Source: RYN-428 sp035551995 (GTDB lineage Bacteria > Planctomycetota > Phycisphaerae > Tepidisphaerales > Tepidisphaeraceae). Taken from it: 31,949 bases of DNA. Position numbers and translations under genes: made by a program. A model generated the notes under the pieces. The model did not search any database. It was not told where the DNA came from and worked only from the letters and a program-made list of their open reading frames with translations. The DNA lies in contig DASZME010000057.1 of assembly GCA_035551995.1 (NCBI GenBank), positions 1-31,949 of the forward strand, given 5' to 3'. Shown in pieces: positions 24,603 through 31,949 of this stretch; position 1 is the stretch's first letter, and every line of letters starts with the position of its first letter.

Positions 24603-25972
24603 GCATTCTCGAAGCTCAACTTGACGCGGTCGATACCTCGATGCCCTTCGCCATCGACGGGCAGGTGACGGCTGTCGCGGGCATGACGATCGAGGCGATC
24701 GATCTGACGTTGCCGCTGGGAAGCCTGTGCAAAATTCACAGCTTCGGCGGCAAGAGCGGCATCGCGGAGGTGATCGGCTTTCGGCGCGATCGCACGTTGC
24801 TGATGCCGCTCTCAACGACCGCGGGCGTGACGCGCGGCGATCGCATCGAAAGCATGACGACGGCGCCGCGAATCTGGTGTTCGGAGCAGTTGCTTGGGCG
24901 GGTGTTGAACGGATTCGGCGAGCCGATCGACGGCAAGGGCGATCTTCGGCTGAGCGAATCGCGGCGGATCGATCAGCGGAGTCCGTTGCCGATGGATCGC
25001 GAGAATATCCGCCACCCGATATCGACCAGCGTCCGCGCGATCGACGGATTGCTGAGTTGCGGCCTGGGCCAGCGGATGGGGATTTTTTCCGGTCCCGGCG
25101 TGGGGAAAAGCACCCTGTTGTCTCAGATCGCCAGGAACACGAGCGCCGATATTTCGGTTGTGGCGCTGATCGGCGAGCGTGGCCGCGAGGTGCAGGAATT
25201 TTTGGATAACAGCCTCGGGCCGGACGGGTTGAAGCGTTGCGTGGTGATCGTTTCGACGTCGGATGAGGCGCCGTTGCTTCGTGTGCGGGCGGCGAAGGTG
25301 GCGTGTACGGTGGCGGAGTTTTTTCGCGATCGGGGGAAAAACGTGCTGCTGTTGATGGACTCCATCACCCGTCTTTGTCAGGCGCAGCGGCAGATCGGAT
25401 TGGCGGCTCACGAGCCGCCGGCCACCAAGGGATTTCCGCCGAGCGTTTTTTCTCTTTTGCCTGAGATATTGGAGCGCGCCGGGAAAACAAAGAAAGGATC
25501 GATCACGGGTTTTTACACGGTTCTCGTGGAAGGGGACGATTTTAACGAGCCGATTCCCGACGCCGTGAAGGGGATCACCGACGGTCACATGTGGCTGAGC
25601 CGCGCGCTGGCCAACCGCAATCATTTTCCCGCCATCGACGTGATTCAGAGCATCAGCCGGGTGCGCGGCGACGTGACGGACAAGGATCATCTGCGGGCGG
25701 CCAAGCGCGTGACGGCGTTGTGGGCGGTGTATCAGGATATCGAGGATTTGGTGAATATCGGCGCGTATGTGCCGGGCGTCAACGCCGAGTTTGATCTGGC
25801 GGTTCAGATGCGGCCGCAGATTCAGCAATATCTCCAGCAGGATTCGCGTGCGCCGGTGACGATGGAACAGGCAAGAAAGCAGTTGCTCGATCTGACGGCG
25901 GTGGTCGATCATTTCGAGAAACTACTGAAGGCGCAGGTTCAGGCGAAAGCGCGGGTGGGGGTGAAAGGGTGA
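24599..25972 (+). CDS. fliI: Flagellum-specific ATPase FliI
   Basis: FliI energises export of rod, hook and filament subunits. The 457-residue product has Walker A GPGVGKST (165-172), ALIGERGREVQEFL, the Walker B strand NVLLLMDSITRLCQA and GFPPSVFSLLPEILERAG, all typical of the F1-beta-like type III ATPases. The ATG 24599 overlaps the fliH stop, with GGGAGG upstream. Its final codons (RVGVKG then TGA) are built from the octamer repeat that follows, so the repeat has replaced or extended the original C terminus. Confidence 0.95.
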   Translation: MSILEAQLDAVDTSMPFAIDGQVTAVAGMTIEAIDLTLPLGSLCKIHSFGGKSGIAEVIGFRRDRTLLMPLSTTAGVTRGDRIESMTTAPRIWCSEQLLGRVLNGFGEPIDGKGDLRLSESRRIDQRSPLPMDRENIRHPISTSVRAIDGLLSCGLGQRMGIFSGPGVGKSTLLSQIARNTSADISVVALIGERGREVQEFLDNSLGPDGLKRCVVIVSTSDEAPLLRVRAAKVACTVAEFFRDRGKNVLLLMDSITRLCQAQRQIGLAAHEPPATKGFPPSVFSLLPEILERAGKTKKGSITGFYTVLVEGDDFNEPIPDAVKGITDGHMWLSRALANRNHFPAIDVIQSISRVRGDVTDKDHLRAAKRVTALWAVYQDIEDLVNIGAYVPGVNAEFDLAVQMRPQIQQYLQQDSRAPVTMEQARKQLLDLTAVVDHFEKLLKAQVQAKARVGVKG

Positions 25973-26325
25973 GAGGGTGACAAGGTGAGGGGGTGAAAGG
26001 GTGACAAGGTGAGGGGGTGAAAGGGTGACAAGGTGAGGGGGTGAAAGGGTGACAAGGTGAGGGGGTGAGAGGGTGACAAGGTGATCGAGTGAAAGGGTGA
26101 CAAGGTGAGGGGGTGAGAGGGTGACAAGGTGAGGGGGTGAAAGGGTGACAAGGTGAGGGGGTGAGAGGGTGACAAGGTGATCGAGTGAAAGGGTGGCTGG
26201 CCTCAATCGCATCACTCTCAGTCTCTCATCCTGTCACCCCTTCACCCTGTCACCCTGTCACCTTGTCACCCTTTCACCCCTTCACCCTCTCACCCCCTCA
26301 CCCTGTCACGCCCCCACCCCCTCAC
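25961..26325. repeat. Large octamer array with an inverted half between fliI and fliJ
   Basis: From 25961 to 26192 there are 29 perfect-length octamers beginning GTGA, mostly cycling GTGAGGGG, GTGAAAGG (or GTGAGAGG), GTGACAAG. This gives a 24-bp second-order repeat. GTGATCGA occurs twice, 96 bp apart. After a 37-bp gap the complement runs from 26230 to 26325 as 12 octamers (CCTGTCAC, CCCCTCAC, CTTGTCAC and others). The halves could fold back. The array overlaps the fliI stop and ends 19 bp before the fliJ ATG. The open frames on the minus strand here are repeat artefacts. Confidence 0.95.
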
Positions 26326-26344
26326 CCCCAAACGGAGCGAAGAA

Positions 26345-26833
26345 ATGCCTCAATTCCACTTCCCCCTCGCCGGCGTGTTGCGGCATCGGGAGCATTTGGA
26401 GCAAGAGTGCCAGCGCAATGTCGCGGGTATTCAACAGCGGATGCGCGAGGCGCAGGATGCCCTGCGCGAATTGGATCAGTCGATGCAGCGCAATATCGCC
26501 GAGGTGCGCGAAAATCGGCTCGTGGGCCGGCTTGATATGGGATTTCTGGCGGCGCATCGCCGATATATCGCTTCAGTGCAACGCAAGGGAACGATGATGG
26601 CCCAGAAAATGGCCTTGATGCAACGTGAACTGGACACCGCTCGCGCGGCGCTGTCCGAAGCGGCCAAGCAACGAAAAATTATCGAGAAGCTCCGCGAGAA
26701 ACAGATGCACCGGTGGCAGCAGGAGCGTGATCGAAAGGAATCCGCCGAGCTGGATGAGATGAGCATGCGGCTCTTCGCCAGCCAGTCCGGCGAACGAATC
26801 GTGTATGAAGACGGCATGGCGGGCGAGCTATAA
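26345..26833 (+). CDS. fliJ: Flagellar export protein FliJ
   Basis: FliJ is the coiled-coil stalk of the export ATPase and escorts chaperones. The 162-residue product is almost wholly helical and charged: FHFPLAGVLRHREHLEQECQ, AALSEAAKQRKIIEKLREKQ, then QERDRKESAELDEMSMRLF. This is the typical FliJ layout with two long antiparallel helices. GGAG lies about 9 nt before the ATG. Position after fliI is conserved. Confidence 0.85.
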   Translation: MPQFHFPLAGVLRHREHLEQECQRNVAGIQQRMREAQDALRELDQSMQRNIAEVRENRLVGRLDMGFLAAHRRYIASVQRKGTMMAQKMALMQRELDTARAALSEAAKQRKIIEKLREKQMHRWQQERDRKESAELDEMSMRLFASQSGERIVYEDGMAGEL

Positions 26834-26851
26834 ATCGGCTTCTTTCCGGCC

Positions 26852-27586
26852 ATGACAGAAACGCGGGTCGCCATGAAAAAGATTTTCGACACCCTCGTCC
26901 TGCTGCTGGCGATCAATTTTCTCGCGCTCGCCGGCGTTGTCGCATGGCTGTATCAGTCGGGTCATCTCGATCACGATCGCGTTCAGGCGATCAAGGCCGT
27001 GGTCTTCCCGGCGCCCGTGGTCGAGGTCCCGGCGACGCAGCCGGCCGGGGCGGATGCGCCCGTGCCGGCGTCACAGCGGCTCGCGGAATTGCTGGCCAAA
27101 CGCTCCACCGGGCAAACCTCCGCGGACAAGGTCGAATCGGTTCAGCAGGCGTTTGACGTGGCGTTCGCGCAGCTCGATCGACGCGAGCGCGAGGCGGCCG
27201 ATCGCGAACAGCAGGTGTCACGCGCCAACGCCAAGCTGAGCGAGGATCGCAAGGTACTGGAGGAAGACCGCCAGCGATTGATCGACCAGGGGAAGCAGGC
27301 GGATAAGCTGGCCGGAGACAAGGGTTTTCAGGATACGCTTGCCTTGTACGGCACGATGGGGAGCAAACAAGTCAAGTCGATATTTATGTCGATGGACGAA
27401 ACGGCGGCGGCCGAATATCTGGACGCGATGACGCCCCGGCTGGCGGCAAAGATCCTGAAAGAATTCAAGACTGCGGCCGAAACTGACCGAGTTAAGCGCA
27501 TCCTCGACAAGATGCGTCATCCGCCCGGAGCGGCCGACGCGGCGCCTCAGGACTCGAAGGAAAACACCGATGCCCCAAGCCGTTAG
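26852..27586 (+). CDS. MotE/YlxF-like flagellar membrane protein
   Basis: The product is 244 residues from ATG 26852, or 237 from ATG 26873 (MKKIFDTL); neither start has a clear ribosome binding site. One membrane segment (FDTLVLLLAINFLALAGVVAWL) is followed by a Pro/Ala linker and a coiled coil (RREREAADREQQVSRANAKL, about 110-150). A MgtE-N-like helical domain comes last (LYGTMGSKQVKSIFMSMDET, then MTPRLAAKILKEF). MotE-type proteins of this build chaperone the stator protein MotC in rhizobia. In Bacillus the ylxF gene occupies the same place between fliJ and fliK. A periplasmic motility role is therefore likely. It overlaps fliK by 17 bp. Confidence 0.7.
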   Translation: MTETRVAMKKIFDTLVLLLAINFLALAGVVAWLYQSGHLDHDRVQAIKAVVFPAPVVEVPATQPAGADAPVPASQRLAELLAKRSTGQTSADKVESVQQAFDVAFAQLDRREREAADREQQVSRANAKLSEDRKVLEEDRQRLIDQGKQADKLAGDKGFQDTLALYGTMGSKQVKSIFMSMDETAAAEYLDAMTPRLAAKILKEFKTAAETDRVKRILDKMRHPPGAADAAPQDSKENTDAPSR

Positions 27587-28964
27587 TCTCTTTCCCGCCC
27601 CGCCGCCTCAACCAAAACCTCCCGCCGCGAACCCATCCGCCGCCGACGCGCCGTCGTCGCGATTTGACGATGCGCTCAGCGATGCACAGCAGAAGGACGC
27701 ACCCACTCCGCCATCATCGCCGACCGCGGCCGCGAATTCGACTGACGATGTCTCGAGGCCTTCCAAGACTAAAGGGAGCAAGTCATCGAGCGCCAAGTCG
27801 GCCGATACGACTCGAGGCGTCAAGCCGAAGGATGATCCCGCGATCGCTTCAGCTGACGAGGACGCAAAAGCTCCGGCGCCGGCGGCGGCGGCCGCTTCGC
27901 CCGTTTCGGAAATTACCGACGCGCCCGCCAAGCCCAAAGGCAAAAATGCGGCCAAGCCCGAGCATGCGGAAACAGCGGCGCCGGCCGATCCGGCGGCGAA
28001 TCAGCAGATCGTTTTGCCGCTGAAAAAGTCGCCGGATTCATCGGCGGATCAGTCCGCGCCCAAAGGAGATCAGCCGCCTGCGAAGGGCCCGGCGCCGGTT
28101 GAAGCGATCGATGCCGCCAGCGACGCGGCCGATCCGCAAGACGCCGGCGATGCGGATTCGTCGTCGCCGTCGGCGGCAGGAGCACGGCGCGCGACGGCGG
28201 CCAAGCCTGCACGGCCGAACCTGAACGGCGCCGCCAACGACCAGGCGCCGCAAAGCGCGGTCGGCGTCCAGCCGACTGCGACGGCCGGCGCCAACGGCGT
28301 AGCGCCGGCGGGTGAAGACGTCTCGGCCTCGTCGGCGTCCGACGACCCCACGGCGGCGCCGGTCGAAGTCGCGGCGGTCGATGCCAAACCGGCGGCGCCG
28401 CAGCCGTCGGCCGATCATGGTTTCGCGGGGATTTTTTCCGTCGCCCAGAATCCGGCGCCCGCGCCGTCGGCATCGGCGCCGCCGGCGGTTCATGTCGCCG
28501 TCCCTGTCGCCCGGTCAACGCCCGACGCTCAGTTCGCCGACTCAAACCATCCGACGATCGTCACCAGCGTTCACAGCACGCTTTTGCCCAACGGCGGCAC
28601 GATGCGAATCCGGCTTGATCCGCCGGACCTGGGAGCGATGGACATTTCCGTACAGATGCGAAACGGCACGATGACCGCCACGTTCGATACGTCCAACGAC
28701 CAGGCATCGCGGATGCTCAGTCACAGTCTGGGCCAGCTCAAGACGGCGCTGGAAGCTCAAGGCGTCAGCGTCGGCGGCCTTCATGTGCAGCAGTCTCCTC
28801 GCAATTCCGAAACGGGCTCTAATTCGCGCCAAGGCGAAGGGCAAAACCAGGGGGCCGCCGGTGATGCGTCGGCGCAGCAGCAGGAGCAGCAACGCAAGGA
28901 CATGCTGAAGCGAATGTGGAACAAGTTGAACGGCGTCGAGGATCCGCTGGATTTGGTGGCATAG
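27570..28964 (+). CDS. fliK: Flagellar hook-length control protein FliK
   Basis: FliK measures hook length and switches export specificity. The 464-residue product starts at ATG 27570 with AAGGAAAA upstream, overlapping the previous gene by 17 bp. About 320 residues are low-complexity Ala/Pro/Asp-rich sequence, as usual for the ruler part. The C-terminal Flg_hook domain (about 340-420) has GGTMRIRLDPPDLGAMDISV, then SNDQASRMLSHSLGQLKTAL and GVSVGGLHV. A Gln-rich tail follows. The stop is immediately followed by an octamer repeat array. Confidence 0.85.
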   Translation: MPQAVSLFPAPPPQPKPPAANPSAADAPSSRFDDALSDAQQKDAPTPPSSPTAAANSTDDVSRPSKTKGSKSSSAKSADTTRGVKPKDDPAIASADEDAKAPAPAAAAASPVSEITDAPAKPKGKNAAKPEHAETAAPADPAANQQIVLPLKKSPDSSADQSAPKGDQPPAKGPAPVEAIDAASDAADPQDAGDADSSSPSAAGARRATAAKPARPNLNGAANDQAPQSAVGVQPTATAGANGVAPAGEDVSASSASDDPTAAPVEVAAVDAKPAAPQPSADHGFAGIFSVAQNPAPAPSASAPPAVHVAVPVARSTPDAQFADSNHPTIVTSVHSTLLPNGGTMRIRLDPPDLGAMDISVQMRNGTMTATFDTSNDQASRMLSHSLGQLKTALEAQGVSVGGLHVQQSPRNSETGSNSRQGEGQNQGAAGDASAQQQEQQRKDMLKRMWNKLNGVEDPLDLVA

Positions 28965-28967
28965 GGG

Positions 28968-29047
28968 GTGAGGGGTGAAGGGGTGACAAGGTGAGGGGGT
29001 GACGGGGTGAGGGGGTGACAGGGTGAGGGGGTGACGGGGTGAGAAGG
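28968..29047. repeat. Octamer GTGAnnnn array between fliK and flgD
   Basis: About ten GTGA units (GTGAGGGG, GTGACAAG, GTGACGGG, GTGACAGG and others) start 4 bp after the fliK stop. This is the same family as the array after fliI, here without an inverted half. The remaining ~160 bp to flgD contain no recognisable signal. Confidence 0.85.
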
Positions 29048-29209
29048 GGTGTTGTTTGGAATGGTTTTGATTGTGTCATCGTGCAACGTCGTTTACGGTT
29101 TGGCGGGAATCGGCAATTTTGGCGCGGGGGAGGCGCACGGGTTGCAGGGGCTGAAATTACCGGGTTGGAATATTCATTTTGTGCAATTGGGTCTGCCGAA
29201 GCATTCAAC

Positions 29210-29659
29210 ATGTCAACCCCTACATCTCCAATCGGAAGCACCGTCCCGACGCCGCCGGTGACCGCCCCCGTGGCTACCAATGCGGCGGCAGCCAGTCTGA
29301 CGCCGACCGATTTTCTCAACATGATGGTGACGCAGCTTCAAAATCAGGATCCGCTCAATCCGACGTCCAGCAGCGATTTGTTGGCGCAGATGAGCCAGAT
29401 CGGGCAGCTTCAATCGTCCACGACGTTGCAAAGCTCGCTCACCAGCTTTGGCCTTCAGACGTCGATCGGCACTGCGTCGTCGATGATCGGAAAAACCGTC
29501 CAGGGGCTCGACGTCAACAGCAATCCCATCTCCGGCGTGGTCACGTCCGTGCAGGTTCAAAACGGAAACGTCTCCCTCGGATTAGATAGCGGCGGAAGCA
29601 TGGCGCTGTCCAACGTGTCGTCGATTACGCCGGCGCCGGCGACCGCCGCGACGCATTGA
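29210..29659 (+). CDS. flgD: Flagellar hook capping protein FlgD
   Basis: FlgD caps the growing hook and directs FlgE assembly. From ATG 29210 the product is 149 residues. The family signature FLNMMVTQLQNQDPLNPTSS then LLAQMSQIGQLQSSTTLQSS (about 37-80) is followed by a short beta part with MIGKTVQGLDVNSNPISGVV. It lacks the longer C-terminal Ig-like domain of enterobacterial FlgD and is about the length of the Bacillus protein. The frame is open upstream to 29039, but that part starts in repeat sequence. The ribosome binding site is weak. Confidence 0.88.
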   Translation: MSTPTSPIGSTVPTPPVTAPVATNAAAASLTPTDFLNMMVTQLQNQDPLNPTSSSDLLAQMSQIGQLQSSTTLQSSLTSFGLQTSIGTASSMIGKTVQGLDVNSNPISGVVTSVQVQNGNVSLGLDSGGSMALSNVSSITPAPATAATH

Positions 29660-29738
29660 AACGGGTCAAGACGCGTTGGAGACGCCGTGAAACATCCGGC
29701 GCGGGTCGAGGCAGGCGAAAAACCGAACAGGAAAGATC

Positions 29739-31463
29739 ATGGGTTTAACCGACGCGCTGTTTACGGGTTTGTCCGGCCTGGACGTCAATACCACGCAGAT
29801 GAACGTGGTGGGCAACAACATCGCCAACGCCAACACCACCGCGTTCAAGGCCAGCCGGGCCCTTTTCACTCCGCAATTTTATGTTACCGACGCCGCGGGA
29901 ACGCCTCCGACGTCGACGACCGGCGGTTCCAATCCGAGCCAAACGGGCCTGGGCGCTTCGGTGGCCAGCGTCCAGCAGGATTTTACCCCCGGCGCCATTC
30001 AAACCACCGGCGTGGATACCGACCTGGCGATCGACGGCTCGGGATTTTTCATCACGAAATCCGCTGGAAATCAGCAATATACGCGAGACGGCGCGTTCAC
30101 GCTGAATTCAAACAACCAGCTCGTTACCGGCTCCGGCGCGTTTCTACAGGGATTTGCCGCCAATCCGAATGGCACGATCGTGACAGGTCAACTCACCAAC
30201 ATCACCATTCCCCTGGGCACCAGTTCCCTCTCCACGCCCACGACGGTGGCCGCGCTAAAGGGAAACCTCAACGCCTCGGGTCAACCCGCCGCCGGCGCGA
30301 GCATTTTGACAAGCCAGAGCATTACCACCGTGGGCGGCGCCGCTGCGCCGACGGCGGCGACGCTCTTGTCCACCGTCTCGGCCACATCGGCCAACACCGT
30401 ACCTCTGTTTAACGTCGGCGACGTGCTGACGCTTACCGGAAGTAAGGCCGGCGCCACGCTGCCCGCGCAGACGCTCACGGTCACCGCCGCCACCACTGTC
30501 GGCGACTTGTCGAGCTTTTACGAGCAATCGCTGGGCATCGATACCAACGTGCCGGCCAACCCCCTGGTGCCCGCGCCCGGCGTCACGCTCGACGCAGACC
30601 CGGCCAACCCCAATTCCGTCATTCTCGATATCACCGGGAACGAGGGCGGCGCCAACAAGCTCGAAGTTCCCGGCAGCGCCTTCGTCAATCAACTCGGCCT
30701 CTCGCCCCTGACCGTCAACGACGGCACAAACCCCGCCGGTGTCATCAGCGATCCGGCGGGCGAAAGCGTCGAGACAAGCATGACCACCTACGATTCACTG
30801 GGGAATCCGGTCAACGTCAACCTGACGGCCGTCCTCGAAAGCACCAGCAACACCGGAAACACCTGGCGATTCTTCGCGACCAGCGCGGATAACGTCGGCG
30901 GCGCCGGTACGGTGCTTGGCAACGGCACGCTCACCTTCGACGCCCAGGGAAACCTCAAGTCGAGCACCGGGACCGCGCTGAACATCAGCCGCGCCGGAAC
31001 CGGCGCCCGATCGCCGATGTCCGTGAACCTTGATTTTTCTCAGATGACCGAACTGGCCAGCAGCGGATCGACGCTCGTTTTGGGCAGCCAGGACGGCCTG
31101 CCCCCCGGCACCCTCACCTCGTTCTCGATCGGCACCGACGGCACCATCACCGGCAGCTATTCCAACGGCGTCAAGCAATCGATCGGCCAGATCGCGATGG
31201 CGAGTTTCGCCAATCCCGATGGCTTGAATAATCTGGGCGGCAACGTCTACACCGAAGGCGCCAACAGCGGCGTTGCCGCCATCTCGGCGCCGGGGCAGCT
31301 TGGCACGGGGCAGATTCGGGCCGGAGCGCTTGAACTGAGTAACGTGGACCTGTCGAAGGAGTTTACTAATTTGATCATCGCCTCGACGGGATTTTCCGCG
31401 TCGAGCCGGGTGATCAGCACCAGCGATCAGCTGATTCAAGATTTGTTGAACAGCGCGCATTGA
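29739..31463 (+). CDS. flgE: Flagellar hook protein FlgE
   Basis: FlgE polymerises into the hook, the universal joint. The 574-residue product starts at ATG 29739, with AGGAAAG upstream. The N terminus LFTGLSGLDVNTTQMNVVGN and NIANANTTAFKASRALF is the classic rod/hook signature. FITKSAGNQQYTRDGAFTLN follows, and later MTTYDSLGNPVNVNLTAVLE. The C terminus has LSNVDLSKEFTNLIIASTGF then the heptad VISTSDQLIQDLLN. The middle (about 150-340) is a large Ala/Thr-rich insertion that makes it longer than the ~400 residues of enterobacterial FlgE. Confidence 0.93.
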   Translation: MGLTDALFTGLSGLDVNTTQMNVVGNNIANANTTAFKASRALFTPQFYVTDAAGTPPTSTTGGSNPSQTGLGASVASVQQDFTPGAIQTTGVDTDLAIDGSGFFITKSAGNQQYTRDGAFTLNSNNQLVTGSGAFLQGFAANPNGTIVTGQLTNITIPLGTSSLSTPTTVAALKGNLNASGQPAAGASILTSQSITTVGGAAAPTAATLLSTVSATSANTVPLFNVGDVLTLTGSKAGATLPAQTLTVTAATTVGDLSSFYEQSLGIDTNVPANPLVPAPGVTLDADPANPNSVILDITGNEGGANKLEVPGSAFVNQLGLSPLTVNDGTNPAGVISDPAGESVETSMTTYDSLGNPVNVNLTAVLESTSNTGNTWRFFATSADNVGGAGTVLGNGTLTFDAQGNLKSSTGTALNISRAGTGARSPMSVNLDFSQMTELASSGSTLVLGSQDGLPPGTLTSFSIGTDGTITGSYSNGVKQSIGQIAMASFANPDGLNNLGGNVYTEGANSGVAAISAPGQLGTGQIRAGALELSNVDLSKEFTNLIIASTGFSASSRVISTSDQLIQDLLNSAH

Positions 31464-31479
31464 TATATCGGAGGATCCG

Positions 31480-31674
31480 ATGATTTCGCTTACTCGCTTA
31501 AATGGCCAGATGTTTGTGATGAACGCCGAGAAAATTCGCTATGTAGAGTCGACGCCGGACACGGTGGTCTGCTGCGACACCGGCGAAAAGATGATGGTTC
31601 GCGAACCGCTGCACGAAGTGATGCGGCGGGCGATCGAATATGCGCGGATCATTCGCAAACCGATTACGGATTGA
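31480..31674 (+). CDS. flbD: FlbD/SwrD family flagellar protein
   Basis: The 64-residue product ISLTRLNGQMFVMNAEKIRY, ESTPDTVVCCDTGEKMMVRE matches the small FlbD (SwrD, YlzI) family encoded after the hook gene in Bacillus and many other bacteria. In Bacillus SwrD raises flagellar power, apparently through the stators. GGAGG lies 6 nt before ATG 31480, 16 nt after the flgE stop. The stop is followed, 50 bp later, by the large palindromic element. Confidence 0.88.
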   Translation: MISLTRLNGQMFVMNAEKIRYVESTPDTVVCCDTGEKMMVREPLHEVMRRAIEYARIIRKPITD

Positions 31675-31723
31675 AATAATCCAGGCCGGCCGCCCGAACT
31701 CGGATGAATCCCGTAACCGCAAA

Positions 31724-31949
31724 TATAGAGCGTTTTTCAGTTTGGTAGCGCGTGCGACGATTTGTTAACGATCGTGTGGCTGAGCGTTTGGTGGTGACGC
31801 CGGTTCTGAGGTACTCCGAAGAGCCGGATCGAAGCGCCGCGGAATCCGGCTCTTCGGAGTACCTCAGAACCGGCGTCACCACCAAACGCTCAGCCACACG
31901 ATCGTTAACAAATCGTCGCACGCGCTACCCAACTGAAAAACGCTCTATA
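31724..31949. mobile_element. Near-perfect 226-bp foldback element, copy 2
   Basis: Two 106-nt arms (31724-31829 and 31844-31949) are complementary with only about one mismatch I can see (GTTTGG against CCCAAC near the ends), around a 14-nt loop. The ends are TATAGAGCGTTTTTC and its complement. TA at each end suggests TA target duplication. The element shares its family with 7544-7754 but is far better preserved, so it is probably young. It sits right after flbD and at the very edge of the window, so outer flanks on the right are not visible. Confidence 0.9.

Noticed and set aside
25922..26215. Minus-strand frames of HLVTLSPP repeats
   Set aside because: They are the octamer array read as protein; there is no start signal and the period is purely that of the DNA repeat.
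25961..26325. Octamer array as a CRISPR array
   Set aside because: The units are contiguous 8-mers without unique spacers, so it is a simple tandem repeat.
26991..27221. Small minus-strand frame inside the motE-like gene
   Set aside because: Antisense, proline/arginine-rich and without a ribosome binding site.
29100..29200. Possible sigma-54 sites before flgD (TTGGCGGGAATCGGCAA and TTGGAAT...GTGCAA)
   Set aside because: Spacing between GG and GC is 9 and 14 bp instead of 10.

Overview
The window looks like part of a planctomycete chromosome. The GC content is high, and small secreted YdjY-domain, DUF1080 and DUF1844 proteins are present, together with intergenic arrays of short 7-8 bp repeat units. 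The phylum assignment is an inference from gene content; no rRNA or tRNA gene is visible.

The first ~7 kb is an accessory, decaying region. It holds the end of a possible transposase, a shredded RTX-repeat protein fragment, a kinase-like gene, a small unknown gene, and then a dead type I-G (formerly I-U) CRISPR-Cas locus. That locus has two (perhaps three) degenerate CRISPR repeats at ~73-bp spacing, then csb1 (cas7), csb2 (cas5-cas6 fusion) and cas3 in a tightly overlapping operon. Each of the three cas genes carries a frameshift. csb1 is also split by a 246-bp non-autonomous element with inverted ends and a 6-bp target duplication; removing the element and one duplicate restores the csb1 frame exactly. 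cas3 is cut off in helicase motif V/VI and runs directly into an antisense, internally deleted DUF1080 gene. csx17/cas8, cas4/cas1 and cas2 are not in the window.

From 7 to 14 kb lie ordinary, mostly envelope or regulatory genes: a PilZ protein, a secreted YdjY-domain protein, a membrane protein, a secreted beta-propeller of eleven repeats, a secreted protein of unknown function, an unknown cytoplasmic protein and a DUF1844 protein. A palindromic TA-flanked foldback element lies at 7544-7754. A second, nearly perfect copy (two 106-nt arms, 14-nt loop) closes the window at 31724-31949.

From 14 to 31.7 kb is a flagellar region, all on the + strand: a membrane-anchored TPR protein, a FlgN-like protein, a FleS/FleR-like two-component pair with a sigma-54 activator, then flgB, flgC, fliE, fliF, fliG, fliH, fliI, fliJ, a motE/ylxF-like gene, fliK, flgD, flgE and flbD/swrD. 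This is the same order as the Bacillus subtilis fla/che operon. Together these genes build the basal body, the export apparatus ATPase complex, the switch rotor and the hook. fliL, fliM, fliN/fliY, the export gate genes and motAB are not in the window and may follow. Several intergenic gaps of this operon are filled with octamer (GTGAnnnn) or heptamer (AGTTGnn) repeat arrays, two of them with inverted halves that could fold into large hairpins.
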